Shown: positions 43,130-52,455 of the stretch, piece after piece
How the letters are laid out: each line of letters opens with the position of its first letter
Position numbering within the stretch: the first letter of the stretch is position 1
Position numbers and translations under genes: made by a program
Notes under the pieces: model-generated
Databases searched by the model: none
The model's input: the letters and a program-made list of their open reading frames with translations, nothing else
What the model was told of the DNA's origin: nothing
Assembly (NCBI RefSeq): GCF_002797325.1
Contig: NZ_KZ454938.1
Location: 1,252,267 to 1,316,266, forward strand
DNA: 64,000 nt
Direction: 5' to 3'
Origin: Bacillus sp. FJAT-45037
Lineage (GTDB): Bacteria > Bacillota > Bacilli > Bacillales > Bacillaceae_D

Positions 43130-43141
43130 TGATTACTAAAT

Positions 43142-43189
43142 AATAAAAGACGTAAATCACTTTTGTGTAAGTGATTTACGTCTTTTATT
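43142..43189 (+). terminator. Long hairpin terminator after the phosphatase-like gene
   Basis: Arms 43142-43162 and 43169-43189 (core GACGTAAATCAC / GTGATTTACGTC) are complementary over about 20 bases, with loop TTGTGT and T-rich end. Confidence 0.85.
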
Positions 43190-43316
43190 TGCATAAAATT
43201 TTAATATGATTTCACATACCGTACAAGTAACAATATTTTAAAACCGAAAAACTATTAAAAAATTCTGATAGATTATATACTAATGAACAAGAAATAAAAA
43301 GGAGTTGATATATTTC

Positions 43317-44255
43317 ATGAAATTTCTAATTGTTGGTGCTGGAGCTGTAGGTGGCTATTTTGGTGGACGTCTTCTCGAAAAAGGGGAAGATGTGACCTTT
43401 CTCGTTCGATACAAACGTCAAGAACAGCTATTGGATCAAGGGTTACTAATTGAGAGTATCCACGGCGACTTCCGAAGCATCCCAAAAACCATAGTTGAAG
43501 GGGAAAAAGGTCAGTTTGATGTGATTATGATTGGCACGAAATCGTATCATTTAGAACAAGCAATTGAAGCGGTAAAGCCTTTCTTACATGAAAAAACGGT
43601 AGTTATACCAATGTTAAATGGATTTGCTCATCTAAATATATTAAAACAAGCATTTAGACAAGATAAGATTCTCGGAGGGTTATGTTTCATTGAATCAACC
43701 GTTACTGAAGAGGGTCTTATCCAGCAAACAAGCAAAGTTCATCAATTTATGTTTGGCGAGTTTGATGGTACGTACTCAGAACGAGTTCAAAAGATTGAAC
43801 AAGCCTTTTCAAATACAAATGCGATGATTAAGGTTAGTGATTCGATCCTACAAGAGATGTGGCATAAATACTTATTTATTACAACGATGTCAGGCGTTAC
43901 GTCTTTATTTAAGCAACCAGTTGGTCCGATAAGAGAACTTGCTGAAGGGAAAGCAACAATTAAAGCTTTATTGAAAGAAATAGCTACAATTATGCGTGCA
44001 GAAGGTGCCCCTTTAGCAGAAGGGATTGAAGAGATTCAATACGAGCGATTTCTATCTCTTGAAGCTGGTATGAAGTCTTCAATGCAGCGAGATATGGAGA
44101 AACGTGGGTTGGTTGAGGTCGATCACTTGCAAGGTTATTTATTAGAAAAAGCTGCTGACCATCGACTAAAGGCACCGATATTAACGACGGTTTATGTTAA
44201 TTTAAAATTATATGAAAAACAATTGCATGAAGAGAAACGCTGGTCCCTTTTATAA
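43317..44255 (+). CDS. Ketopantoate reductase family (PanE/ApbA) protein
   Basis: 312 residues. N-terminal Rossmann motif FLIVGAGAVGGYFGGRL, then IGTKSYHLEQA, MLNGFAHL and the C-terminal helical domain with EMWHKYLFITTMSG and SSMQRDMEKRGLVEVDHLQG (catalytic Lys/Glu regions). It should reduce a 2-oxo acid such as ketopantoate with NADPH, but several paralogues exist in Bacillus, so pantothenate synthesis is not certain. ATG 43317 follows AAAGGAG. Confidence 0.85.
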   Translation: MKFLIVGAGAVGGYFGGRLLEKGEDVTFLVRYKRQEQLLDQGLLIESIHGDFRSIPKTIVEGEKGQFDVIMIGTKSYHLEQAIEAVKPFLHEKTVVIPMLNGFAHLNILKQAFRQDKILGGLCFIESTVTEEGLIQQTSKVHQFMFGEFDGTYSERVQKIEQAFSNTNAMIKVSDSILQEMWHKYLFITTMSGVTSLFKQPVGPIRELAEGKATIKALLKEIATIMRAEGAPLAEGIEEIQYERFLSLEAGMKSSMQRDMEKRGLVEVDHLQGYLLEKAADHRLKAPILTTVYVNLKLYEKQLHEEKRWSLL

Positions 44256-44271
44256 AGGGGCTAGTTTTTTT
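44240..44271 (+). terminator. Terminator after the PanE-like gene
   Basis: CTGGTCCCTTT (44240-44250) pairs with AAAGGGGCTAG (44254-44264) with G-T wobbles, then TTTTTTT. Confidence 0.75.
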
Positions 44272-44342
44272 GCATTGTTCAACCTAGAAAAACAAACAAA
44301 CATTCGCTACAATGAAGATATAAGATGATTGAGGTGGATTGA

Positions 44343-46640
44343 ATGTTTAAGAAAACACTTGAGCAAGTATTAGAGGAAATCAAATCAAGTGAAGAGACAA
44401 AAGACCAGATTATACATTGGGAAGTGTTAGAAGCTGTTGAAGCGAAGACGAAGCCTTTCCCAGTAACTATAGATAAAAAGATTCAACTTGCCCTGAGAAA
44501 AAGAGGGATTGGAGAATTGTATATTCATCAACATGAAGCGATTACTCACGCGACAAAAGGGAACCATGTTGTCGCAGTAACCCCAACAGCATCAGGGAAA
44601 ACATTGTGTTACAACATACCTGTTTTGCAGCAGATTTTAAAGGATGAAGAGAGTCGTGCGCTGTATTTATTCCCGACTAAAGCATTAGCTCAAGATCAAA
44701 AAAGTGAAATGAATGAGCTGATTGAAGAAATGGGAGTAGATGTGAAGTGCTTTACCTATGACGGAGATACAGCCCCTACCATTAGACAAGCCGTTAGAAA
44801 AGCTGGTCATGTCGTTATTACGAACCCTGATATGCTTCATTCAGCGATTTTACCTCATCACACAAAATGGGTAGCCTTTTTTGAAAACCTAAAATATGTC
44901 GTAATCGATGAACTTCATACGTACCGTGGTGTATTTGGTAGTCATGTTGCTAATGTGGTTCGTAGATTGAAACGAATTGCTGCTTACTATGGCTGCTATC
45001 CAACTTTTATTTGTACGTCAGCCACAATCGCCAATCCTAGAGAGTTGGCCGAAGAATTGACCGGTCAACCAATGAAGTTAGTTGACCAAAACGGTGCACC
45101 AAGAGGAAAAAAGCATTTTCTCTTTTACAATCCACCGGTTGTGAATGAATCGATGAACATCCGTAAGAGTGCAACGGTTGAAGTAAATAATCTAGCAAAA
45201 CATTTCTTACAAAACAAAATTCAAACGATTGTTTTTGCTAAAAGCCGTGTTCGAGTAGAGATTATATTAAGTCACCTACAAGAGTTAACGAAAAAACAGA
45301 TCGGTCCAGATACGATCCGTGGCTACCGCGGTGGTTATTTACCTAAACAACGACGAGAGATTGAAAGAGGATTACGCTCTGGTGACATCATAGGCGTTGT
45401 AAGCACGAATGCGCTTGAACTTGGTGTAGATATTGGACAATTACAGGTATGCATCATGACAGGGTACCCAGGTTCAATTGCAAGTGCGTGGCAACAGGCA
45501 GGTCGGGCAGGGCGGAGACAGAATGAATCGGTGATTATTATGGTGGCAGGTTCTACTCCGATTGATCAATATGTGATCAATCACCCTGATTATTTCTTTG
45601 AGCGTTCACCTGAATCAGCGCGGATTAATCCAGATAATTTAGTCATCTTAGTTGATCATTTAAAGTGTGCTGCCTATGAGCTTCCATTTAGACAAGGTGA
45701 GACGTTTGATGGGGTGGAGATTGAGGATATACTAGAGTTTCTTACAGAAGAAAAGGTTCTTCTTCATCGAGTAGATAAGTGGTATTGGATGAATGATGCA
45801 TTCCCTGCACACGGGATTAGTCTCCGGTCAGCTTCACAAGAGAATGTGATCATCATTGATCAATCGGATGTAGCGAAACCACAGGTCATTGGTGAAATGG
45901 ATCGGTTTAGTGCAATGACACTTCTACATGACGAGGCGATTTATCTTCATCAAGGTGTGCAGTACCAAGTGGAATACCTCGATTGGGATGAAAAGAAAGC
46001 ATTTGTGCGTGAAGTTGCTGTTGAATACTTTACGGATGCTAACTTAGCTGTTCAATTAAAGGTGTTAGAAGAGGATTTAGAAAAAGAGGAAGCATTTGCT
46101 AAGATCTCATTTGGGGATGTAATGGTAAATGCAAAGGCGACTCTTTTTAAGAAAATTAAATTAACAACGTTTGAAAATATCGGTTCTGGTCCGATTCATT
46201 TGCCTGAAGAAGAGCTTCATACGAATGCTATGTGGGTCAGCTTTTACGACTCGGTTGTCTCGGAGTATAGTGAGGGAGCCTTTGACCAAGCATTAATTGG
46301 ACTTGCTCATTTGTTTCAACATGTTGCTCCTGTCTTTGTTATGTGCGACCGATCTGATTTGCATGTAATTCCTCAGATGAAAGCTGATCATTCAGAAAAA
46401 CCGACGATCTTTATGTACGATCGATATCCTGGTGGGATCGGACTTGCTAAAGAAGTATATAAAAATATCGATCTTATATTAGAGAATGTGACAACGCTTG
46501 TGCAATCTTGCTCATGTGAACACGGCTGTCCAGCTTGTGTTGGAGCATCAGGCGAAGCAGGAAATCAAGTGAAATCAACAGTCATGCGACTAGTGAAAAT
46601 GTTGCAAACGGTGCAGAGGGGAGAAAGTAATGGCGCTTAA
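44343..46640 (+). CDS. mrfA: MrfA (YprA) DExH-box DNA helicase
   Basis: 765 residues, matching B. subtilis MrfA/YprA. Walker A TPTASGKTL (about 80-88), DELH (about 183), SATIANP (motif III), helicase C-terminal motifs STNALELGVDIG and QQAGRAGRR, and a C-terminal DUF1998 region with the four-Cys zinc motif CSCEHGCPACVG (about 734-745). MrfA acts with MrfB in repair of mitomycin C lesions in B. subtilis. ATG 44343 follows GAGGTGG. mrfB overlaps its end by 11 bases. Confidence 0.93.
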   Translation: MFKKTLEQVLEEIKSSEETKDQIIHWEVLEAVEAKTKPFPVTIDKKIQLALRKRGIGELYIHQHEAITHATKGNHVVAVTPTASGKTLCYNIPVLQQILKDEESRALYLFPTKALAQDQKSEMNELIEEMGVDVKCFTYDGDTAPTIRQAVRKAGHVVITNPDMLHSAILPHHTKWVAFFENLKYVVIDELHTYRGVFGSHVANVVRRLKRIAAYYGCYPTFICTSATIANPRELAEELTGQPMKLVDQNGAPRGKKHFLFYNPPVVNESMNIRKSATVEVNNLAKHFLQNKIQTIVFAKSRVRVEIILSHLQELTKKQIGPDTIRGYRGGYLPKQRREIERGLRSGDIIGVVSTNALELGVDIGQLQVCIMTGYPGSIASAWQQAGRAGRRQNESVIIMVAGSTPIDQYVINHPDYFFERSPESARINPDNLVILVDHLKCAAYELPFRQGETFDGVEIEDILEFLTEEKVLLHRVDKWYWMNDAFPAHGISLRSASQENVIIIDQSDVAKPQVIGEMDRFSAMTLLHDEAIYLHQGVQYQVEYLDWDEKKAFVREVAVEYFTDANLAVQLKVLEEDLEKEEAFAKISFGDVMVNAKATLFKKIKLTTFENIGSGPIHLPEEELHTNAMWVSFYDSVVSEYSEGAFDQALIGLAHLFQHVAPVFVMCDRSDLHVIPQMKADHSEKPTIFMYDRYPGGIGLAKEVYKNIDLILENVTTLVQSCSCEHGCPACVGASGEAGNQVKSTVMRLVKMLQTVQRGESNGA

Positions 46641-47904
46641 AAACAAATTGAACCGTTTGAAAAAACATATGAACATCAATTCAATCAATGAAGAAACTGC
46701 TCCCTCTAAATCAAATCAACCAATCCAAGACGAAACAACCATTCCTTATTTAGCGAAATGGAACGAGCTTGATACACAAGCTGTTTACTTTGAAGATCAA
46801 TATACATTGATTCGTGAAGTCCGTCTTCCAATATCAACAAAACATGGTGCCTATACATTTGCTCACCTATCAGGAGTCATAGATCGGTGGCAGTCTTTTT
46901 CTTCATCCCACCCACTTTCTGCAAAAGGAAAAGGGGTTGAAGATCTTTTATTTTTTGACACAGAAACAACCGGATTGAGCAACGGAGCTGGAAACAGAAT
47001 TTTTTTATTAGGTAGTGCACAGATTATCGGCGACGAAGTCATTGTACGTCAATATTTCTTACCAGGTCCAGAAGCAGAAGTGGCTTTCTATCATCATTTC
47101 TTAACGGATGTAGGTGCTATGAAGAACCTCGTTACTTATAATGGAAAAGCGTTTGATTGGCCGCAAGTCAAAACTAGGCATACCTTTGTTCGTGATCAAG
47201 TTCCTATGCTTCCTAAATTTGGTCACTTTGACTTGTTGCATGCGTCAAGAAGATTGTGGAAAGAGCAACTCTCAACTTGTAAATTATCCACGGTCGAAAA
47301 AGAAATTCTACAATTTGAGAGGGTCAGTGATACTCCTGGTTATATGGCCCCTATGCTTTATTTTGATTTCTTGCACGAACAAGATCCGGCATTTGTTCAA
47401 GGAATCATACAGCACCATGAGTGGGATGTTTTATCATTAATAACTCTATACATCGATATTTCCGAACGGATTTTTAAAGCACTCGAGAAGCAGATAGCAA
47501 ACCCTATAGAATCGTACAAAATGGCACGCTGGTTTGATTATATTGGTGAACGAGAGATCGCTATGCCCTTATACGAAAAATTGCAAGAGATAGAGTCTGT
47601 CGTTCAATTAAAAAGCAAATGGGCCTATGCACAAATCTTAAAACAAAACAAACAGCTTCCAAAAGCAGAGGCAGTATTTAATCAATTGCTAATTGTTGAA
47701 GAAGAGTTTGTAGTAGAAAGTGCGGTCGAATTAGCGAAGATCGCGGAACATCATCATAAAGATTATGATAAGGCCTTAGACTTTTCTAATAAGGCATACC
47801 AACTATTTAGTGACAGAAAGTATGTTAACAAAAACAAAGATCATAAGATGGAGGTCGACATCATCAAACGGGTAGAGCGACTTCAAAGAAAAAGCTCAAA
47901 GTAA
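46630..47904 (+). CDS. mrfB: MrfB (YprB) RNase H-fold exonuclease with TPR region
   Basis: 424 residues. The DEDDh-like exonuclease core begins FFDTETTGLSNGAGNRIFLLG-like (Asp/Glu near residue 112) and continues with VTYNGKAFDWPQVKTR and HHEWDVLSL. The C-terminal 130 residues are TPR-like helices (SKWAYAQILKQNKQLPKAEA, VESAVELAKIAEHHHKDYDK). It works with MrfA in mitomycin C repair. ATG 46630 follows GAGGGGAGAAAG and overlaps mrfA. Confidence 0.92.
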   Translation: MALKNKLNRLKKHMNINSINEETAPSKSNQPIQDETTIPYLAKWNELDTQAVYFEDQYTLIREVRLPISTKHGAYTFAHLSGVIDRWQSFSSSHPLSAKGKGVEDLLFFDTETTGLSNGAGNRIFLLGSAQIIGDEVIVRQYFLPGPEAEVAFYHHFLTDVGAMKNLVTYNGKAFDWPQVKTRHTFVRDQVPMLPKFGHFDLLHASRRLWKEQLSTCKLSTVEKEILQFERVSDTPGYMAPMLYFDFLHEQDPAFVQGIIQHHEWDVLSLITLYIDISERIFKALEKQIANPIESYKMARWFDYIGEREIAMPLYEKLQEIESVVQLKSKWAYAQILKQNKQLPKAEAVFNQLLIVEEEFVVESAVELAKIAEHHHKDYDKALDFSNKAYQLFSDRKYVNKNKDHKMEVDIIKRVERLQRKSSK

Positions 47905-48056
47905 TTCATATCTGAGCAGGTTCCTACACAGACTTGTTACAATTTTGTGAACGTAAGTGAAAATGCTCGATTCTTCAGAAAAAAGAATTGTCTTACATTC
48001 CAAAACAAAGTAAAATATGTACTGGAATTTGAGTTGAAGAAAAGAGTGAGAAAAGT

Positions 48057-48194
48057 ATGAGTAGAGCTTTATTAATCTTATTTTTTGTGATGATCGGTTT
48101 AACTGTCTTTGTGATGAGTGAATTAAAAACGGAGGCGCACCACGAAACACACAACCACGGCCCAATCTCGTCAAATCACGAGATAATAGCATAG
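48057..48194 (+). CDS. Small membrane-anchored His-rich peptide
   Basis: A 45-codon frame: membrane segment ALLILFFVMIGLTVFVM (residues 4-20) followed by KTEAHHETHNHGPISSNHE. The His-rich tail could bind metal. The ribosome binding site is weak (GAGTGAG), and no homologue is recognised, so the call is tentative; the hydrophobic-then-polar layout favours a real product. Confidence 0.45.
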   Translation: MSRALLILFFVMIGLTVFVMSELKTEAHHETHNHGPISSNHEIIA

Positions 48195-48213
48195 AATTAG
48201 GTGAAACAACTAG

Positions 48214-48242
48214 TACACACGTGTACATACTGACATAGGTTA
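48214..48242 (+). promoter_or_regulatory. Sigma-K-like promoter of the coat gene
   Basis: CATAGGTTA (48234-48242) fits the sigma-K -10 consensus CATANNNTA exactly, with ACA at 48215-48217 about 16 bases upstream as the -35. It lies 36 bases before the CotD-like start, as expected for late mother-cell expression. Confidence 0.55.
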
Positions 48243-48277
48243 ATATTGACTCACCAATAAAAGGAGGAAGTTAACCT

Positions 48278-48823
48278 ATGTATAACAAATGTCATCAACC
48301 ACCTAAGTGTAGTAAAGTAATGCCGGCTGTTGTTCATCCGACAAAGTGTAACGTCACTCAGAAGTCTTGTGAATATATCGTACCAGAAGTTCACCCAACG
48401 CATACAACACATGTAACAAACCATGTGTATAAGCATGTTCACAGCTTCCCGCACACAGATTCATTTGATCAAACGATCTCAAATCAACAGTTTGTAGATA
48501 ATGGACCAGGCCCTCAGATTGCAGGTCAAATGATGCCGCCTCGTCCTCCGATGGGCGGTTTCGGCCCTCAAGGAATGGGTGGCTTTGGCCCTCAAGGAAT
48601 GGGTCCTATGGCCGGACCTAACATGGCTCCTATGGGCTTTGGACCAATGGGTGGAGCAAATATGGCTCCTATGGCTGGACCTAACATGGCTCCTATGGGC
48701 TTTGGACCAATGGGTGGAGCGAATATGGCTCCTATGGCCGGGCCGAACATGGGTCCTATGGATCAAGGTAAAGGAAAAGGTAAAGGCGGCAACGGTTCTT
48801 GCGGATGTAGCTACGGTCGTTAA
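48278..48823 (+). CDS. CotD-like spore coat protein with a Met/Gly/Pro repeat tail
   Basis: 181 residues. The N-terminal 75 residues resemble B. subtilis CotD: VVHPTKCNVTQKSCEYIVP, VHPTHTTHVTNHVYKHVHSF and FPHTDSF. This is followed by a repetitive region (GGFGPQGMG twice, then 21-residue units starting MAGPNMAPMGFGPMGGAN) and a basic, Gly/Cys-rich end (GKGKGKGGNGSCGCSYGR). It should be an inner/outer coat structural protein. ATG 48278 follows AAAGGAGGAAG. The repeat tail is not part of standard CotD. Confidence 0.85.
   Translation: MYNKCHQPPKCSKVMPAVVHPTKCNVTQKSCEYIVPEVHPTHTTHVTNHVYKHVHSFPHTDSFDQTISNQQFVDNGPGPQIAGQMMPPRPPMGGFGPQGMGGFGPQGMGPMAGPNMAPMGFGPMGGANMAPMAGPNMAPMGFGPMGGANMAPMAGPNMGPMDQGKGKGKGGNGSCGCSYGR
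48608..48760 (+). repeat. 63-bp in-frame tandem repeat inside the CotD-like gene
   Basis: Two full units, 48608-48670 and 48671-48733, and a partial third to 48760, nearly identical at the DNA level, so the expansion is recent. Length is a multiple of three and keeps the frame. Confidence 0.9.
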
Positions 48824-48849
48824 TTCCGTCTCGAATAGACAATGATCTC

Positions 48850-48909
48850 AAGGTCTAGACTAATTCATGAAGATTTGAACAATCATGAAGGTTTAGACCT
48901 TCATTTTTT
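48850..48909 (+). terminator. Terminator of the CotD-like gene
   Basis: AAGGTCTAGAC (48850-48860) pairs with GTTTAGACCTT (48891-48901), with an inner TTCATGA/TCATGAA stem, followed by CATTTTTT. Confidence 0.8.
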
Positions 48910-48926
48910 AAAAAGGTGGAGAGAAG

Positions 48927-49496
48927 ATGAAGGTTCTTGCGGTCTCAGGCTATAAAGCACATGAATTAGGCATTTTCGACCCGAAACATCAAGGTGTTAC
49001 CTACATAAAAAAAGCGTTGGAACAAAAATTTCGTTCCTATATTAATGAGGGGTTAGAATGGGTCATCATAAGCGGGCAGCTAGGTGTTGAGATTTGGGCG
49101 GCGGAAGTGATTTTAATGTTAAAAAAAGAATTTCCAGAAGTGAAGCTATCCGTCTTAACACCTTTTCTACAACAAGAAGATCGTTGGAAGGAAGAGACGA
49201 AAGAACATTATCGATCTATTCTCCAACAAGCAGATTATGTTGACAGTATTACAAAACGACCGTATGATAATCCCGCGCAACTTCGAATGAAAAATGAATT
49301 CATCATTCAAAAGTCAGACGCAATTCTTTTATTAATTGATGAGGATAAGGTAGGGTCTCCTCATTATTATTTAGAACCAGCGAAAAAAAAGGCCGAAACA
49401 AAAGACTATCCTATTTATACAATTACGCCTGAGGACCTAGATATTCTCATCCAAGAAGTTGAGATGGAAAGGCAAGATAATTGGCCGAATGAATAA
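48927..49496 (+). CDS. ypsA: YpsA (DUF1273, SLOG superfamily)
   Basis: 189 residues, as in Bacillus Yps[32 protein letters not shown] (nucleotide-binding glycine turn about 48), [13 protein letters not shown] and [13 protein letters not shown]. YpsA belongs to the SLOG group and has been linked to cell division in Firmicutes. It precedes gpsB by 82 bases, the conserved order. ATG 48927 follows AAGGTGGAG. Confidence 0.92.
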   Translation: MKVLAVSGYKAHELGIFDPKHQGVTYIKKALEQKFRSYINEGLEWVIISGQLGVEIWAAEVILMLKKEFPEVKLSVLTPFLQQEDRWKEETKEHYRSILQQADYVDSITKRPYDNPAQLRMKNEFIIQKSDAILLLIDEDKVGSPHYYLEPAKKKAETKDYPIYTITPEDLDILIQEVEMERQDNWPNE

Positions 49497-49578
49497 TACA
49501 AATTGACAAGTGAACGATCTTTTGAAAAAATAGAAAGAAATAACCTTTATGGTTGAACAGTTACTGAGGTGATTAATA

Positions 49579-49890
49579 ATGAATAGTCAAGAAGTTCGTT
49601 TGTCCGCAAAAGATATTTTAGATAAAGAATTTAAAACAAGTATGCGCGGTTATAATCCAGATGAAGTTGATAAGTTTCTTGACTCTGTTATTCAAGATTA
49701 TGAAGCTTTCCAAAAGAAAGTGACACAACTTGAACAAGAAAATCAAAAACTGCGTCGGGAAATGAAGCAGCAATCTGAACGCCCACAGCGTCAGACACCA
49801 ACTCCGAGTGCAGGAAGCACAAATTATGATATTCTTCAGCGCTTATCGAATTTAGAGAAAAAAGTATTCGGTAGTAAATTATACGACTGA
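49579..49890 (+). CDS. gpsB: GpsB cell-division/cell-wall regulator
   Basis: 103 residues. The DivIVA-like N-terminal domain ([39 protein letters not shown]) is followed by a coiled coil, a Pro/Gln-rich linker and the C-terminal trimerisation helix [20 protein letters not shown]. GpsB places PBP1 between division and side-wall growth. ATG 49579 follows GAGGTGA. Confidence 0.95.
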   Translation: MNSQEVRLSAKDILDKEFKTSMRGYNPDEVDKFLDSVIQDYEAFQKKVTQLEQENQKLRREMKQQSERPQRQTPTPSAGSTNYDILQRLSNLEKKVFGSKLYD

Positions 49891-49924
49891 TTTATAGGTT
49901 GGTTGAGGCTAAGGAGAGAGGCCG

Positions 49925-50350
49925 TTGATCGATGTTTATATTGATGGAGCAAGCGCCGGGGACCCGGGCCCTTCTGGGGCAGGAGTTTTTATTAATTACA
50001 AGGATGGGCAGGTTGAGCATTTTTCCATCCCATTAGAAGTGATGTCGAATCACGAAGCTGAGTATGAGGCGTTATTACATGCTTTAAGAATTTGTGTGGA
50101 TAAAGGGTTCAAGCATGTATCATTTCGAACAGACTCACAACTTATTGATCAAGCAATTGAAAAACGATATGTGAAAAAAGTTCGATACCAACCGTATTTA
50201 CGTGAAGCTCTTGTACTTATCGATTCATTTGAGCTATTTTTCATGAAGTGGATTCCGAGTAAGCAAAACCGTAATGCAGATGAACTTGCTAGAAAAGCAA
50301 TTCAACTAGACAAGGGAATAATTACCCTTGATTTGACGGAGAAGAATTAG
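49925..50350 (+). CDS. Ribonuclease HI-like protein
   Basis: 141 residues with the RNase H acidic residues in order: Asp7 (VYIDGASAGDPGPSG), Glu about 45 (NHEAEYEALLHAL), Asp about 69 (FRTDSQL) and Asp about 124 (RNADELARKA). It is of the short YpeP/RnhA-like type and may cleave RNA in RNA-DNA hybrids. The start is TTG 49925 after AAGGAGAGAGG. Its last codons contain the rnpB promoter. Confidence 0.88.
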   Translation: MIDVYIDGASAGDPGPSGAGVFINYKDGQVEHFSIPLEVMSNHEAEYEALLHALRICVDKGFKHVSFRTDSQLIDQAIEKRYVKKVRYQPYLREALVLIDSFELFFMKWIPSKQNRNADELARKAIQLDKGIITLDLTEKN

Positions 50351-50356
50351 TATAAT
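50328..50356 (+). promoter_or_regulatory. Promoter of rnpB
   Basis: TTGATT (50328-50333), 17-base spacer, TATAAT (50351-50356), overlapping the end of the RNase H-like gene. Predicted start near 50363. Confidence 0.75.
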
Positions 50357-50375
50357 TAAATTTGTCGCTTATGAC

Positions 50376-50782
50376 AGCTGAACTGTTTAGGTAATTGCTG
50401 CACGTTTTTCGTGTAGAGGAAAGTCCATGCTCGCACAGGCTGAGATGCCTGTAGTGTTCGTGCCTAGCCAATTCATAAGCTAGGGTAGTCTGGCTTTTAG
50501 CTGGGCTAACGGCAAGTGAGACACCTAAGTCTTAGGATATGGTGTGAACACTTTGAAAGTGCCACAGTGACGGAGTCTATTTGGAAACAAATAGAGTGGA
50601 ACGAGGTAAACCCCACGAGCGAGAAACCCAAAATTAGGTAGGGGCATTTTCTGAACGGGAAATGAACGGTTCAGATGAACAAGATATAGATCTTGTAGAC
50701 AGATGATTACCACCGGCGTACGAGGCTCATCACCGCTTGTAGTACTAAGGTACAGAACATGGCTTATCGAACAGTTACAGGA
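50376..50782 (+). ncRNA. rnpB: RNase P RNA, type B
   Basis: About 405 bases with the conserved type B blocks in order: GAGGAAAGTCCATGCTCGCA, AGATGCCTGTAGTGTTCGTG, GAAAGTGCCACAGTGACG, GGAACGAGGTAAACCCC, CGAGCGAGAAACCCAAA and GTACGAGGCTCATCACC, ending with ACATGGCTTATCGAAC. The ends pair as P1 (AACTGTT with AACAGTT). It is the catalytic part of RNase P for tRNA 5' maturation; the order ypsA-gpsB-(rnh)-rnpB-ypsC agrees with Bacillus. Confidence 0.96.
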
Positions 50783-50805
50783 TGACTTGAATAAGTGACT
50801 TTGAG

Positions 50806-50831
50806 AAATCCCCTCTAACAGGGGTTTTTTT
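50806..50831 (+). terminator. Terminator of rnpB
   Basis: AATCCCCT, loop CTAAC, AGGGGTT, then a run of T to 50831. Confidence 0.85.
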
Positions 50832-50919
50832 CATTTATATGTGTTTTATCATTCGATTTGTCACAGCGTAGGACAAATCGTATAATAGAGATAACTGTTT
50901 TTACATAAGGAGACACGGA

Positions 50920-52062
50920 ATGATGAATAAAGTGACGTTAATTGCTACAGCGACAATGGGACTTGAAGCGATTGTTGCAAGAGAAGTAAAAGATTTAGGT
51001 TATAACGATGTGAAAGTTGAAAATGGCCGAGTGGAATTTACCGCAGATGTAAGTGCGATTCCACGTGCAAATTTATGGCTACGCACAGCTGATCGTGTAA
51101 AAATTAAAGTAGGTGAATTTAAAGCTTACACGTTTGATGAACTATTTGAAAAAACAAAAGCTCTTCCGTGGGCAGATTTGATTCCTGTTGATGCAGAGTT
51201 TCCCGTGATCGGAAAATCTGTCAAATCAACTTTGTTTTCTGTCTCAGATTGTCAGGCAATCGTTAAAAAAGCGGTTGTAGAGAGCATGAAATTAAAACAT
51301 AAACTTGACTGGTTTGACGAGGACGGTGCGTTTTACCGGATTGAAGTTGCTCTTTTGAAAGATGTAGCGACTTTAACGATCGACACAAGTGGGACCGGAC
51401 TTCATAAGCGTGGGTATCGTTACCATCATAATGAGGCACCCTTGAAAGAAACACTTGCTGCAGCGATGATTATGCTAACTAATTGGAAGCCAGACCGTCC
51501 TTTTGCAGATCCGTTCTGTGGGTCAGGTACCTTACCGATTGAAGCAGCAATGATTGGTCAAAATATAGCTCCTGGATTCAATCGTGAGTTTGCATCAGAA
51601 GATTGGCATTGGATCGGGGAAGATAAGTGGAATGAAGCGAGACAAGAAGTTGAAGACCTCGCTAATTATGATCAACCTCTTGATATTTTAGGGGCAGATA
51701 TTGATCATCGTTCTGTTGAATTGGCACAAAATAATGCCATGGAAGCGGGATTTGATGAATTAATTCAATTCAAGCAAATGCAAGTGAAAGACTTCCGTCA
51801 CAAAGGACAATATGGCGTATTAATCGGTAACCCTCCATATGGCGAACGCTTAGGCGAACGACCAGAAGTAGAAGAAATGTATCGTGATATGGGCGAAGCA
51901 TTTAAATTACTTGATACATGGTCAATCTATATGTTAACGTCACACGAACAATTTGAGACATTTTACGGCAAGAAGGCTAGTAAAAAACGCAAACTTTATA
52001 ACGGGAACATTAAAACAGACTATTATCAATTCTTTGGGCCAAGACCACCTAGAAAAGATTAA
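50920..52062 (+). CDS. ypsC: YpsC, THUMP-domain 23S rRNA methyltransferase-like protein
   Basis: 380 residues. N-terminal THUMP domain (LIATATMGLEAIVAREV to about 165), then a class I methyltransferase domain with FADPFCGSGTLPIEAAMI (SAM loop about 195), GADIDHRSVELAQNNA and the catalytic IGNPPYGERLG (NPPY about 307), typical of N2-guanine or N6-adenine rRNA methyltransferases such as RlmL/RlmK. ATG 50920 (or 50923) follows AAGGAG. Exact target base not determined. Confidence 0.92.
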   Translation: MMNKVTLIATATMGLEAIVAREVKDLGYNDVKVENGRVEFTADVSAIPRANLWLRTADRVKIKVGEFKAYTFDELFEKTKALPWADLIPVDAEFPVIGKSVKSTLFSVSDCQAIVKKAVVESMKLKHKLDWFDEDGAFYRIEVALLKDVATLTIDTSGTGLHKRGYRYHHNEAPLKETLAAAMIMLTNWKPDRPFADPFCGSGTLPIEAAMIGQNIAPGFNREFASEDWHWIGEDKWNEARQEVEDLANYDQPLDILGADIDHRSVELAQNNAMEAGFDELIQFKQMQVKDFRHKGQYGVLIGNPPYGERLGERPEVEEMYRDMGEAFKLLDTWSIYMLTSHEQFETFYGKKASKKRKLYNGNIKTDYYQFFGPRPPRKD

Positions 52063-52076
52063 TCATCATTCGAGTT

Positions 52077-52107
52077 GAAGACATCATATTTATGATGTCT
52101 TCTTTTA
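52077..52107 (+). terminator. Terminator of ypsC
   Basis: GAAGACATCATA (52077-52088) and TATGATGTCTTC (52091-52102) form a 12-bp perfect stem, followed by TTTTAT. Confidence 0.85.
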
Positions 52108-52206
52108 TAGAGTAAATCATAATAATATTATGTAAACAAAGTATATGTATAAAGATCACCTCATTTGTGCAAAGTATAAACAGTAAGATAGAAATGAGGG
52201 ATATCA

Positions 52207-52455
52207 ATGAGTGAAGAGTATAACGAGTTGCAACAAGTAGAGATGGCAATTAAATCCGCTCAACGTATGGTTGGACAAGCAACCGTGAATATGGATGCAG
52301 AACAACTCGAAGCAGCAACAGAGGCTGTCAATCAAGCTAAGGATCAATACAAAAAAGCTGTTACACATCAAACAGGTGTCGACCAACAATTTTTTGAGTT
52401 CTCAGAAGAGTTGCTAGCTAAAGTGGATCAGCAACTAAAAGAAGCAAAAAAATAA
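52207..52455 (+). CDS. DUF2564 family small protein
   Basis: 82 residues, helical: ELQQVEMAIKSAQRMVGQAT then NMDAEQLEAATEAVNQAK and LAKVDQQLKEAKK. The pattern QVEMAxKxAQxMVGxAT is that of DUF2564 proteins of Bacillus. Function unknown. ATG 52207 follows GAGGG. Confidence 0.75.
   Translation: MSEEYNELQQVEMAIKSAQRMVGQATVNMDAEQLEAATEAVNQAKDQYKKAVTHQTGVDQQFFEFSEELLAKVDQQLKEAKK

Noticed and set aside
47896-48228. A 110-codon minus-strand frame after mrfB
   Set aside because: It runs opposite a small membrane peptide gene, lacks a ribosome binding site and has biased, non-protein-like composition.
48479-48766. A 95-codon minus-strand frame rich in His/Arg/Ser repeats
   Set aside because: It is the antisense of the tandem repeat in the CotD-like gene, which explains its repeats.
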